Positions 23,882-34,496 of a stretch of 64,000 nt of DNA are shown here, one piece after another; positions within the stretch are counted from its first letter, which is position 1; each line of letters begins with the position of its first letter. Origin of the DNA: Rheum nobile (taxonomy: Eukaryota; Streptophyta; Magnoliopsida; Caryophyllales; Polygonaceae). The stretch is taken from positions 2,294,001-2,358,000 of the forward strand of contig WOAB01000124.1 of assembly GCA_027886185.1 (NCBI GenBank), in the 5' to 3' direction. The notes beneath the pieces were generated by a model. That model had not been told where the DNA came from. It ran no database searches and saw only the letters and a program-made list of their open reading frames with translations. The position numbers and the translations under genes are program-made.

Positions 23882-24437
23882 TCTTATTAATTTCTGCATT
23901 GGATATTTTTAGGATTATTATTTAATTGTTTTAAGCTTTCTATTTTCGGATATTTCGGGATTAAGTGTAACCCGTTTTTGGGAAGCTAGGGCCGGCCCTC
24001 CTAGGGTATTTAAGGCCTCCCTTGTCTTCTTCATTAGGCAGATTTCTCACATTGTTAAAACACAAAAACAGAGCTTGGTTTTTGCTTTGAAAACTCGGCT
24101 CCCCGTGAGAGTCTCAATCGATTGTTCTTTCCTACTTAGTTGTTTTCGTCTTTGTCAAGTCCCTCCGGAGTTGGTGATTTCGTACTTCATAAGCAATCCT
24201 CTCCGTGCTCCAAGTTCGCCAGCGATTCTTGGTTGTGTGGCGTTGTAGAGATCGGGTTGGTAGATCGTTCGACAAGGTTCCTTGCTATCAAGCAAGCGGG
24301 TTTTCTCGTCGTTTCTATTGGTTCTATCTATTATCCTTTCCATTAGTTTCACTTCCGCCATTGTTCTAATCTTGTGTTTTCTTTTGTTTTGAGATCCGTT
24401 GCCTAGATCCATCTTCTACACGGCTAACCCCGTATCA
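23704..24437 (+). repeat. 3' LTR of the gypsy element
   Basis: 734 bp, same length as the 5' copy. Contains the last ~58 codons of pol (to 23881). It is followed directly by TSD GGTTG. Confidence 0.93.
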
Positions 24438-24442
24438 GGTTG

Positions 24443-25137
24443 TCCTTGGTACCATGCTTGGTCTTCACTCAACCCACTCTTCAGGGTCTTCACACGCTCT
24501 TCTAGGTAAGAGTTCATTTCCTTAACACTTTGAAGTTCCCTATCCTTAATCTCAGGTATGGTTAACTCGTGTTCCTCACTCTCTTGCCTCTTCCCTTTGT
24601 ACCCCAAACCATGCTTAGGCGCAACAAATGTAACATTTTCTTCTCTAAGCTTTTGCTCAACCAAGATAGAGTGGATTTTATCGATCTGAGCTTTCATATG
24701 AGGTAGGTCCCTAACGGTGCTAAAGGAACTATGATCACTGTATGTAGCAACACTTTCAACACAAGGAACAACAGATGAACTAGCAGTTTTAGACAAAGAT
24801 TCACTTAATTCAATGCATTTATCCTCAATATTACTTAGGTCATTTTGAGTTTGAGGTTCTCATTATACATGCTCTTGATAAGGGAGATCAAAGACTTTTT
24901 ATCAAAATTAACAAGAGATTCAAAGAAGGTTTCATGATCTACCTCTTGTTCATCACTTGGTGACTTCAGAGTCATTGCACACATTCTGTTGTTTCCCCAT
25001 GACTCTGGTTCGTCATCGTCAGAGTTGGCACAATCGTCTCCCCAGACAGCGACGAAAGCCTTCTTTCTGTCGTTCCCAGAATTTTTACCATTGTTGTCTG
25101 AGTTGTTCCCTTTAGGGCACTTATTGGCATAGTGACC
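24443..25137 (-). pseudogene. Sirevirus C gag, fragment 3
   Basis: From right to left: second half of the first zinc knuckle (GHYANKCPKG, about 25130), an acidic segment (KKAFVAVWGDD...SDDDEPE), an FDKKSLISLIKSM helix and a coiled-coil-like region ending AWYQGQP. A frame change lies around 24800-24840. The same order occurs in Sirevirus D gag (KKALFATFGDDSDDSE, EYDKKQLIKIIKK, QTWFNGQNAHKMY). Fragment ends are the solo-LTR TSD (TGACC, 25133-25137) and the gypsy TSD. Confidence 0.82.
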
Positions 25138-26259
25138 TGTTAGGAAACGGAACTCTGGAACTTCAGTTCCCATGAGAGTTCCTTTCCTCAGTTTCTCTAC
25201 TTTTGAAGATGACAAATATTTTGATACTAATGTTTTATCTCAAAGATGTGTTTAAAGGAACCACAGGACAGTTGTTGAAACCATGGAAGCCAAACAAGAC
25301 AAAGAAACCAAACAAGCAAGCCAAAGGAACCCAGAAGTGCCCAGAAATGCAATACGTGACTTTGCTTTTCCCGAGAAATCTGGGAACACAGAACCTCGGA
25401 CAAAAGATGGTGAAAGCGACTTGAGCAAAGCTTCCAAAGCCTGCCACCATCCAAAGTAAAGCTCCAAGATGTCTAGAACGCCGAACCTCGGACAAAGGTC
25501 GTTGAAAGCAACATGTCACAAAGATGTCACCATCCAGAGGATAGTTCCAAAGTGCCTGGGTTGTTGAACCTCGGACGAAAGACTTTGGACAACGACATGA
25601 CAGACTCGTATCAAGCCTTTGACCAATCAAGATGCACTCTGAGCTGGCCTAGGATGTTGGTACATGTTCAAGCCAGCGTGAATTAAGGATAACCACACAG
25701 CCTAGGTCAAGCTCGCTCTGTGGGAACCAAGAGCAGATCCAACCTTGAGAATGCACTATATAAGGAAGACAAGTCTCATTGTCATTCTTAAGCATTACAA
25801 CAGAATCACACTCCATAGAAAACATCAAAGTGTGAAGCTTCAAACAGATCATCAACTCAAACCAATATCGAGAGGAACTAGTCAAGGAATCTGAGAGCTG
25901 TGTGCTAGTTCTTGTGACTGTAAGTGAGTTAGTTCCTTAGTGGTTAGGACTGCTTCTGTGATTGTTTATACTTGCTGTTAAGCTTACATAGGATTGTCTA
26001 ACTGTGTGTAAGACAAAAAAACTGTGTGTTTGTTCCTAGGGTAATCTGTAACCGAAGTGATAAGAAATCAAAAAGTAGACCTTGAAATCATTTCAAAAGA
26101 AAAGTAGTGGTTTTTATCCTAGATTGCTAGTTGGCAATCGAAGGTTTCCACTATAAGAAACTTGTTCATTTATTTTGATTGTTTATTTCCGCTGTGAAGG
26201 AAACTGAATATCTGTATTCTCAGTTCCTTGATTATTAATCTAACAATCACGATCCTACA
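25138..26259 (+). mobile_element. Solo LTR of a Sirevirus-type copia element
   Basis: 1122 bp starting TGTTAGGAAACGG and ending GATCCTACA, flanked by perfect 5-bp TSD TGACC (25133-25137 and 26260-26264). It interrupts the first zinc knuckle of Sirevirus C gag; joining the flanks restores CFNCKEKGHYANKC. Both termini closely resemble the LTR of Sirevirus D, so it belongs to a related but longer LTR family and is oriented on the plus strand. A CTATATAAG TATA-like box lies near 25756. No internal region remains, as expected after LTR-LTR recombination. Confidence 0.9.
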
Positions 26260-26450
26260 TGACCCTTTTCCTTGCAGTTGAAGCAGGTAACATCCTTGAT
26301 GTCTCGTTTCTCACCATTGTTCCCTTCATTCCTGAATGATCGACCCTTGCGATAGAGATTTCGCATGGCCTTGGTGAGGAGAGTAGTTTCTGGATCTACA
26401 CCATCCAAGTTGTTATCTTTATTGTTCTCTATCATCTCGAAAGCCTTTTC
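26260..26450 (-). pseudogene. Sirevirus C gag, fragment 2
   Basis: Short coding piece between two insertions encoding TEKAFEMIENNKD...AMRNLYRKGRSF...VTCFNCKEKGH, the first half of the zinc knuckle. The right flank TSD TTTTC (26446-26450) joins to 29751; the joined frame reads GIALMVEKAFEMI, with no gap. Confidence 0.85.
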
Positions 26451-27848
26451 CGTAACACCCCGGGCCATAGGTGCTATAGTGCCATAGCCCAGAAGGACTA
26501 TAAGGCGGTTTCTTTCAAGAAAATAAATTTAAAGCTCTCCCAAATTCACAAAAGTCATCAATATTAAAATCCCTGCTCAAGATTTAAAACAACACTAAAA
26601 CCTGTCAACCAGTTTAATACATCAATTTATATCCAAAACAACGGAAGCGAATACAACATTTTCAAATCTGATGCAAAACTAAATCTTTCACTGTGAAAAC
26701 ACATCTGTGATCCAGAACCCGCTTGTTGCTGCAAACCTGCAAAACCTGATTGACTGGGGGACCCGATACCCCAGCCAACTGCGGCACGTAAACCGAAGTT
26801 GGTCAGTCTTACGAAAGACTGGCAAAACTCCTCAAGCCAAAACAGTTCAAAACACATACATATATCACCAATCAACTCACAACAACGATAACACGCCACA
26901 CAATTATACATATATATATAATATCATAACTATACTTAATCATATCAACCAACCAATACCAACCACACGTCAAAACATATACACACACTATCACATACCA
27001 TTCATTACTCATCCTTATCCAACTCTTCACTATACTAACCTCAATCAATCCATCCTCAAACTCATCACAAGCATAAACGAATAAAACGATCCAATCCAAC
27101 TTCACTGACACGTCCAATCCATCCTTCTCTCTATTACTAATACCTCAATCAACAACTCTATGCACATACACATCTCTTACTACTGACTTACAACCAAAGC
27201 TAACCAATTATACTGAACTCACTACTGCACTAACACAACAAAATCAATTAACCTTCACATCAACAAACACATAAGCATCAACGAGATAATCATCACATAT
27301 AAACATAACAAAATAACGATCCAGGTCAGCCACCCTCCTGGTGCCGCCTGTTCTACCATAAACCGCGACCCAAACCTATGTTGGCCCACACCCTCAAGAT
27401 GGGAAACCAACCTCCACAACATCCACTTAACCATTCCATAAACTCAAAGTACCCCTCTATCCGAAACTAGCTACTACCAGCATCCACATCAACAGAGATT
27501 CACAACCTTGACTAGTTACAATCAACAACTATAACACACGTAAATTCACAACCACAACCAATGGCCAACAATGACCCACAACCACAACTAATAACAATCA
27601 ACGTTCAACATAAACCAATTATCAAACATATAACCAAATTACCAACACAACCACTTAATCAAGTACATAATCAACATTCATCACAAATCCACGTATTCAG
27701 GTACACAGCCAACATTTAACACATAATAGATATCACAACAATCAACCAATTGTAACCCAATAAATAATATAACTCAACACTGAAACACAAACGACTCCAA
27801 CACATCTCCAATCCAATCTCCAATTCAACCTCCAATCCATTCCAACCC

Positions 27849-28128
27849 TTGGCCCTTAACGACGTAGGCGTATACCTTGTATACCCTGCGCGGTTTGGTG
27901 AGTATATCATCACCTGGCCCTTCGACCTCCAATTCAATTTCAACCCTTGGCCCTTAACGACGTAGGCGTAAACCCTACGCGGTTTGGTGGAATCCATTCC
28001 TACCTTCGGCCCTTAACGACGTAGGCGTATACCTTGTATACCCTACGCGGTTTGGTGAAATCCCTTTCAAATCCTTGGCCCTTAACGACGTAGGCGTATA
28101 CCTTGTATACCCTGCGCGGTTGGGTGAA
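27849..28128. repeat. Four-copy interspersed tandem repeat in the LTR-like insertion
   Basis: Copies of a ~50-bp block start at about 27849, 27948, 28008 and 28076. Each has GGCCCTTAACGACGTAGGCG, usually GTATACCTTGTATAC (an inverted repeat; missing in copy 2), then CGCGGTT(T/G)GGTG. Spacers of variable length separate the copies. Confidence 0.9.
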
Positions 28129-28227
28129 ATCCATTCCAACCCTTGGCCCATCGACCTCCAATCAACAACAATCCAACCACCACACCGACAACCAATCAAT
28201 TATTACACACGACCTCTATTAACACAT

Positions 28228-28228
<1 letters not shown>

Positions 28229-28260
<32 letters not shown>
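28229..28260. repeat. (TA)n microsatellite
   Basis: About 14-15 TA units within the LTR-like insertion. Confidence 0.95.
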
Positions 28261-28263
<3 letters not shown>

Positions 28264-28986
28264 CCAAGAAACTTTAAAATCAATAATCCAATCAATCCAC
28301 GACAATCAATCCACAACAATCAATCCGCCACAATCAAACAACAACAATCAATCCACATCAGTCAATCCCAGCATACACACATTCACACACAAACGCACAA
28401 TCCCAGCATACAACTGCCAGCACGCACACAATTTAACACACAACCGCCAACACACACAGGTGTCGACATACACAACCCAACACACACACACACAAGTGTC
28501 AACAAACACTATCAACAACAATCAATCACATTTAGTCACAATTGACTACCACGTCAACATTTATTCAACACGATACGAGACAAAATACTAACACACGCAC
28601 ACACACCCATTTTCAACCAAGTATCTATATAGTCAATTAATCCAATTTAAATCGCTCAAGCAATGATAAAATTAATTATGAAACACTAGGCATAAATCAA
28701 TTTATAAAAATTATATAAAGTTAGCAAGAATCCTCTTGCCTCAAGTCGAACCACAACGACCCCAGAGATCTCCAATCAACCCGAATAAACCTGCGAAATC
28801 AATCCGAGCAAAACCCTGACGTTAATTAACTCATACCAAGCCACTATTAACAAACCCCCAATTTCAAACCCTAAAATCATTCCTTAAAAATTCCAATCAA
28901 GCAAACCCCACACAATTCAACCAAAGCTCAAATTCAACAATACGGTCACACACTTTCCTCTTCCACTGTCCACGAAGAACAATTCA

Positions 28987-29042
28987 ACATCAATTCGAAC
29001 AACACAACATCAATTCGAACAACACAACATCAATTCGAAATT
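28987..29042. repeat. 20-bp tandem repeat, about 2.8 copies
   Basis: AACATCAATTCGAACAACAC repeated in tandem inside the LTR-like insertion; the last copy is incomplete. Confidence 0.85.
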
Positions 29043-29745
29043 AACCCATAAGCTTACCTTGTCGACAACCAACGGTAGTCACCGAGGAGGCTTCTCGACG
29101 CCGGAACTCAGCAGCCACACCAGCGCAACACAGCGGACAGCAGCACAACTGCAACAACACGCAGCAGAACACCAACAGCGGCTCCGACTTGAAAAAATTC
29201 GTTCTCTCTGCTCAGGACTCTAAATGCGATGATTCCAACTCGAGGAGTTAGATCTACGAGTCTAGTTTACCTCCTCAAAATTTCAGACCAAAATAATGAG
29301 TGAGCAAACAGTTATTACCATTCTCCTGAGACGTCGCAGACGGGGCAACAGCACAGCAGTGGACAGCAGCGGGTCCGGATCTGTGCAGCAGCTCGTCGCG
29401 GTTCAACAGAGGTTCGGATCGCCTCTTCGGTGGCTCGACTCAGCAGCTCCACCGTGGCTTCACGCACCGGTGAACCAGCATAGCCACGAACAGCAGCAGC
29501 CGGGGAGGAGGAGGAAGAAGAGCAGCGGCGCGGTCCAGTCGGATCGCCGGAGAAGACAACTCGGCTGGCACCGGAGAAGGAGCGAATTCGCCGGAGAAGG
29601 GAGCTGGCTGTTCAGCGGGAGAGATCGAGAGAGAGAGCTACCGAGCACAAGGGATTTATCCCCAAATTTCCCCTTTCTCCCATTTAAGTAAAAATCCTTA
29701 ATTAAATTACCAAATTGCCATTATCAACTTATTTAGGGTATTTCA

Positions 29746-30421
29746 TTTTCAACCATCAAAGCAATGCCTTTAGGTTTGACATATTTGTCTTCTTCATCAT
29801 ACTTCTTTATTTTTCCAAAAACTTCATGAAGTGTGAGTTTGAGAGTGTTGGATTCTCCTTGAGGATAACTTTAGTCATCTTATGTCTTGGAGGAAGTCCA
29901 TCAATAATGATGAAGATTTTTTCCTTAGGAAGGATTTCCTTTTCATCAACATCATAAGCAGCAAGTCTTGTGGTGATTTCCTCAAATCTGGATTGATAAG
30001 AGAAAACAGTCTCACCATCAACCATGGCAAAGTTATAGAAGTCTTTCTTTGCTTGGAAACGATCAAGCTCTCTAAGATCGGAACTTCCCATGTACATTTG
30101 TTTCAAGGCTGCCCACATATCCTTTACAGTGGCACAAGAATGTAGCTTGGATGCATCTTCAATGCTGATTGCATTGTTGATAAACATTCGAGCCTTAGAA
30201 TTTTTTTCCATGATTCTGAAGTCATCTGGGCTCCAAGGTTTTATTCCTTTGATCACGTCTTCAGCAACCTTTTCTTCACCAACCTCAATGACTCTCCAGT
30301 ATTGATAGTCATTACTCTTCAACCAGTCTGTGAAGAGGTCCTTCAAGTGTTGAAACTTTCCACCAATAGGCAGGAACGGTGGTTTGTTGTTCCCATGCCC
30401 AACTTCATGAGTAGAAGCCAT
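29746..30421 (-). pseudogene. Sirevirus C gag, fragment 1 (N-terminus)
   Basis: Starts MASTHEVGHGNN (ATG at 30419-30421), 46 bp inside the PBS. Encodes the UBN2/DUF4219-like N-terminal gag: FTDWLKSNDYQYWRVIEVGE, VKDMWAALKQMYMGSSDLRE and FEEITTRLAAYDVDEKEIL. A one-base deletion in an A-run near 29810 creates a premature stop after MKFLEK; the following codons to the insertion site at 29750 remain gag-like. It matches the N-terminus of Sirevirus D gag (IQTIDYQCWRVIENGDE). Confidence 0.87.
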
Positions 30422-30466
30422 TGTTACATGTGAATCTGAAAAGAACACACAATCTAGAGCTAACCC

Positions 30467-30478
30467 GCTTTGATACCA
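30467..30478 (-). promoter_or_regulatory. Primer-binding site of Sirevirus C
   Basis: Minus strand TGGTATCAAAGC, one mismatch from the initiator tRNA-Met complement, two bases inside the 5' LTR. Confidence 0.85.
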
Positions 30479-30480
30479 AT

Positions 30481-31275
30481 TGTTGAATCATTAGTGTGTT
30501 AAACAAGGAACTGTGTGACTGTTCCCTGGGCAGCGGAAATAAGTAAAGATTCAAAGTAACAACAAAGTTCTCAAACGTGTACTTGTATTATTAGAGTTGT
30601 GCAATCTCATAAGTCTTCTCTCCACCTATATCCTAGGCTAAAGACTTTGAGTGCAATCACTTCTAATTAACACAATAACAAAACAAAAACCAAAGCAATA
30701 ACTACCCGTACCTTGCCTTAGCTTTCCGATCTCAGTTCTCAAGAGCTCTGGATGACAATAGCTGAGATGTCTTTCCCTAGGACAGTTCTCATCTATATAT
30801 AGGTTCTAACACAGATCCTATTACCAAATATCTAAAAACACACATGGTAACTATGATAAGATTCGTTTCCAAATAAACTCTAAATCTGATAAACATTTAG
30901 TTTCCTTATATAAAGTTTCTTAAGACTCAATATCTTCTCCAAGTAAAACAAGAAATCTTGTTTCCTTGTATAATTGAGTTTGTCTGGGAACAGCTGGCGT
31001 CTTCTGTGTTCTCGCATTGTTTCTCAAACGCGGTGTTTCCATAAATAGAACTTTCCTTGTATACGCGCTTTCCAGTTTTCCAAATTGTTTGCGCGGACAC
31101 TGTTCCTTGTTTCCACAACGTTCCATTGTGCTTCTCTATTTTCTCTTCTTCACTGTTTTTCCATTGTTCCTTTATTCTTTCATGAAACCTGAAACTCATA
31201 GGAACAACACAAAACCATAAAACCCAATGGTGTTTATCATCATCAAAATCAGAGAGAACTGTCAATGTTCCAACA
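30481..31275 (-). repeat. 5' LTR of Sirevirus C
   Basis: 795 bp, TGTTGAATCATT...TGTTCCAACA on the plus strand. The outer side carries TSD ATTAG (31276-31280). Confidence 0.92.
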
Positions 31276-31280
31276 ATTAG

Positions 31281-32965
31281 TAATGTAATATAAATTATAT
31301 TTTGATAATTTAATATAAATGGCATAATTGTAATTTAATATAAATATATATTAGGTTGAAAAGCCCCTCCATTAAAATGATTTTTTGATTTGGGGCTTAA
31401 ATGGAGAGAGAAACTAAAAAAAAACATTTAAGTCCCCCATAAGGGATGCTCTTACATAAAAAAAATCTATATAAACTCCATTACCTAACAAACTCTTATC
31501 TAGGGGTGGGCACAAAAATCTGAAACCGAATAACCGTTCCGAAAAACAGGCATATTTCTAGGTTAACCGTACCAATATTTTTTTAAACTACGGTATGGTT
31601 AACCGACTGAAAGAAAACATGGTTATTTGGTACAGTTACAGTTAGTGATATTTTTTAGTTTGGTTAACCGATTAACCAAACATATAAATAATATATTTTT
31701 ATAAAGAGAATAAGTTAATTTAGTGACTATGGATACATTTCAATGATTCTCTTAGTGCTTGGTTCATGGTTTAATTTTCCTTATAGTCTCCCCTCTTTCT
31801 AATTCTATTGTTGTATTTAATTATTCTTCTATGCTTTGAATAATCTCTTTGTTTTTAGTTGAATTAATAATGATTTAGATTATATATAGTAATCAATAAA
31901 TAAACTTTATAACAATATCAATTTAATTCTTGTGGTATTGTGTAGTGACTTGTAATATTTAAACGAGTGTACTTGTCATATTTTCTACAAGTATAATAGA
32001 ACAATTTATTGTAAGTTTATTGGCAAATAGGGTTTTACGTTACAATTGTATTACATATGGAAACTAATAGATTAAAACTATTGTCCATACATTAGAAACC
32101 ATATTGACTATGTGACTGATATTTTTTATTCTAATCAAAGTTGATTCGCTTGCCACTTGATATTAATAGTTTATGTTTTATTCAACCCAAAAGAGAGAAG
32201 AGTAATAAAATTGGAACGAAGATAAGTATTTTATTATGAATTAGTAGTTAAGAATCAATAAATGATAATATATTTTTGTCTTACAAAACAAGCGTTTCGT
32301 CAATTTTGAAAATCTTGGTTAATCAATTAACTACACCGAACCGTACCGAAATATTGGTTAATTGATAACCGATTAACCGGATATTATTGTACTATTATGA
32401 TATTGAAAATTAAGTAAATGAAATACGGTTAACCACCCACGTCTTCCCCTACTTATCTACATTAACAATAATTTATTATCTTATATACATATTTTTATTG
32501 ATTTTATAGAATTTTACGATCTTTCAATCCGATTCAAAAAATCTTTTACGATCCGATTCTAGTTCCCGATTCTAAAAAATTTCACTTCCTCTCGATACAA
32601 TTATGCAAAGATATCTTATTACAAAAATACAAAAAAAAAACAGCTGAGATGATCGCGTTTACTTTACAACTGTTATTCACACACAACAAACGAACAACAT
32701 CAAATATGAACGGGAACCGCATATCTAGCTTGTAGAACAAAGCAGTCTAAATTCAAGCCGAAGAAACTTGTCACATATTTCGAGTCCGACGAAAACACTT
32801 GTAACACATTTTATGTCCTACGTACACTAGTTAAAAAAAAGTCCATGGAAGCAGCAAAATAAACAGGTGAACTTGTGAATCAGTATTTAAGGGCAACCTA
32901 AAACATGGTAATCCACAAACTAAACTACATGCTTCAATCACTCTAATTAAAGCTTACACAAAGCC
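31281..32965. other. Non-coding spacer upstream of the RLP pseudogene
   Basis: AT-rich DNA with no credible gene. It contains the hAT-like element at 31503-32451 and about 500 bp directly upstream of the RLP ATG, which should hold its original promoter; no clear TATA box was singled out. Confidence 0.6.
31503..32451. mobile_element. hAT-like non-autonomous DNA transposon
   Basis: About 950 bp flanked by an 8-bp direct repeat CTTATCTA (31495-31502 and 32452-32459). The left end GGGGTGGGCAC and the right end CTTCCCCTA are of the (TA)GGGGTGGGC type typical of hAT elements; a TA may have been lost at the left junction. Subterminal regions carry mirrored GGTTAACCG/CCGATTAACC words. It has no coding capacity. 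Confidence 0.65.
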
Positions 32966-33054
32966 ATGTTTACCCAAGTACTTGTCTTTATAATTTTCCT
33001 CTTCTCCTCTGCCTTGTCTTATGAGCAAGTTTGCAACCATGGAGATCAATCCTC
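32966..33054 (+). pseudogene. LRR receptor-like protein, 5' piece (signal peptide)
   Basis: ATG at 32966 opens a frame with a hydrophobic signal peptide (FTQVLVFIIFLFSSALS) followed by YEQVCNHGDQSS, the usual start of the LRR N-terminal cap. The frame is cut by the Sirevirus D insertion; TSD TCCTC is at 33050-33054. The frame continues exactly at 43057 (LLAFSASISTSS). Confidence 0.85.
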
Positions 33055-33911
33055 TGTAGGATCGTACGTTGTTAGTTAAACAAGGGAACTGAGAGTTCAG
33101 TTCCTAAGCAGCGGAATAAGTAACGAATATGAATTCAAGACAAGTTCTTTAGAGTGGGAACCTTTGATAACCAACTAGTTATCCAGGATAAAACCCACTA
33201 CCTCTTTTCCAAGAGGATTTCAAAGTCTACTTCTTGTATTAATACTTTGGTTACAATCAACTAGAATAGAACACACAGATTAAAGTCTTAGACACACTAA
33301 AGACTCTCTACCTAGTTCAACCTAACCAAGTAACAAGCAAGTAACTTACTACGTTCTTCTTTAAAGAACTCGGCACACGTTTCTTCACTGCACTGGAATT
33401 GTAATCTTCGTGAATGCGTGAGGATGAGAGAGGTTTGACTATCTTATTTATATGACCTAATTACCGAAAGAAACAAGTCTTCAATAATAAGATCACATAA
33501 ATAAAATAATCAAAAGAAATCGTTAAAGATAACATTTGTTTCCAAATATTATCTTTACCGATTTTTACAACTTTGTTTCCATAAAAGATAATTCTTTTAA
33601 GCTCCTAAAATATATGGAAACTGGATAGGATCTTTAGTTCTCTCTCCAACTAAGATCTACCCTAATTCAGCCCGCCGCCGCCTTCACAGATTCATCCAAG
33701 TGATTCTGGCGCCAGCAAGCTTCAGTTCCTTCCGCCAGTTCCCAAGTCTGGCGTCACTGTCTCTGTTCCATGCTTTCAAGTCCAAATGTCCATGTTTGTC
33801 ACACTTAAGCAAACATTAATAGCAAAGGAGTTTTTCATTATCAAAACTAGGAGAACTGAGGAAGGGAACTCAGTTAGGGAACTGAAGTTCCCAAAAGTTC
33901 ACTTCCTAACA
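33055..33911 (-). repeat. 3' LTR of Sirevirus D
   Basis: 857 bp; plus-strand ends TGTAGGATCG...TTCCTAACA. It is rich in AGTTCC/GGAACT words, some forming inverted pairs such as GGGAACTGAAGTTCCC. Confidence 0.94.
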
Positions 33912-34210
33912 ATTTCCCCCTTTTTGATGATGACAAACTTTGTAGAACTGGCACATCGAAATAGGCGTAAGTAATATGAGATAAGGAACAGAGAATGACT
34001 AGAAGTAGAAAGATCGAAATAGGCGTAAGTAATATGAGATAAGGAACAGAGAATGACTAGAAGTAGAAAGATCATTAGTGAATTGCATATTCCCCCTTAA
34101 CACCAGACCTAGTTCTTTAGTTCCCCCTTAACGAGACAACTAGATTAGATTTCCTTTCAGCCTATTAGTTTCAGATTGCCAAATTCATTCCCCCTTTTAA
34201 CATCATCGAA
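33912..34210 (-). promoter_or_regulatory. Multiple polypurine tracts of Sirevirus D and a 58-bp tandem duplication
   Basis: On the minus strand CAAAAAGGGGGAAAT directly adjoins the 3' LTR (33912-33926). Further A/G tracts with a GGGGGA core occur near 34090-34100, 34122-34131 and 34186-34196. Multiple PPT-like repeats before the 3' LTR are a reported feature of Sireviruses. Between them a 58-bp unit (starting ATCGAAATAGGCG) is present twice in tandem (33955-34012, 34013-34070). Confidence 0.75.
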
Positions 34211-34496
34211 AAGAGTCAGTTAGATGAGTAACACACAGAAAATGGAGAGATGAATAATCTAATGCTGAACTCTAGAGAAATGGCACCGTAATAAAGATTG
34301 AAAACAGATAATAAACGGAGCAGGTAGCACAAGATAAGTTCATTAAATATTAAAAGGGCAGGAACTACATAAGCATAGCAGTAAGCAAAAGAAAATACTC
34401 AGAGACACACAAAAAGGGATCATGATATGGAAGGGTGATCCTAAGGGAACTAAGAGTTCCGTGTCATCTGAGAAGGGAACTAAGCATTGTTCCTTG

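Larger units (their letters stand above)
16875..24437 (+). mobile_element. Ty3/gypsy chromovirus-type element, CRM-like
   Basis: 7563 bp, plus strand, inserted in gag of Sirevirus C with a perfect TSD GGTTG (16870-16874 and 24438-24442). LTRs are 734 bp each and differ at about 11 sites (roughly 1.5%). The order protease-RT-RNase H-integrase is gypsy. Gag and pol share one frame, the LTR starts TGATGAGGAATC, and the pol reading frame runs about 58 codons into the 3' LTR with a GPITRSRLKELR tail. I recall these traits from the centromeric CRM clade. Coding damage: two TAG stops and two one-base frameshifts. Confidence 0.93.
26451..29745. mobile_element. Unidentified LTR-like insertion (3.3 kb)
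   Basis: Bounded by a perfect 5-bp TSD TTTTC (26446-26450 and 29746-29750). Ends are CGTAACACCC (first base probably mutated from T) and GGGTATTTCA, giving near TG...CA termini with weakly inverted ends. No gag, pol or transposase domain was found; open frames inside are low-complexity. It holds a CA-rich, AACA-rich body, a four-copy GGCCCTTAACGACG repeat, a TA microsatellite and a GC-rich segment near 29300-29640. A large solo LTR (TGTAACACCCC-type starts are common in plant gypsy LTRs) is my best guess; a non-autonomous element is the alternative. Orientation is unresolved. Confidence 0.7.
12040..31275 (-). mobile_element. Sirevirus-like Ty1/copia element C, nested host of three insertions
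   Basis: Minus-strand element with LTRs at 12040-12844 (3') and 30481-31275 (5') and a perfect 5-bp TSD ATTAG (12035-12039 and 31276-31280). It spans 19.2 kb but would be about 7.2 kb without three inserts in gag (16875-24437, 25138-26259, 26451-29745). LTRs differ by roughly 7% by eye, so it is the oldest complete element here. Large gag with two zinc knuckles and a third ORF between pol and 3' LTR resemble the SIRE/Sirevirus lineage. A deletion fuses RT to the third ORF and pol has stops, so it is dead. Confidence 0.93.

Noticed and set aside
28075..28545. 156-codon open frame in the LTR-like block
   Set aside because: Low-complexity Thr/His/Gln/Asn composition from a CA-rich sequence and a TA microsatellite; no domain.
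29296..29691. 131-codon Arg/Ser/Gln-rich open frame
   Set aside because: GC-rich compositional ORF inside a repeat; no recognisable family, probably LTR-derived.
33786..33974. Open frame crossing the Sirevirus D 3' LTR end (also at 42926)
   Set aside because: Part of the LTR sequence present in both LTRs; not a gene.
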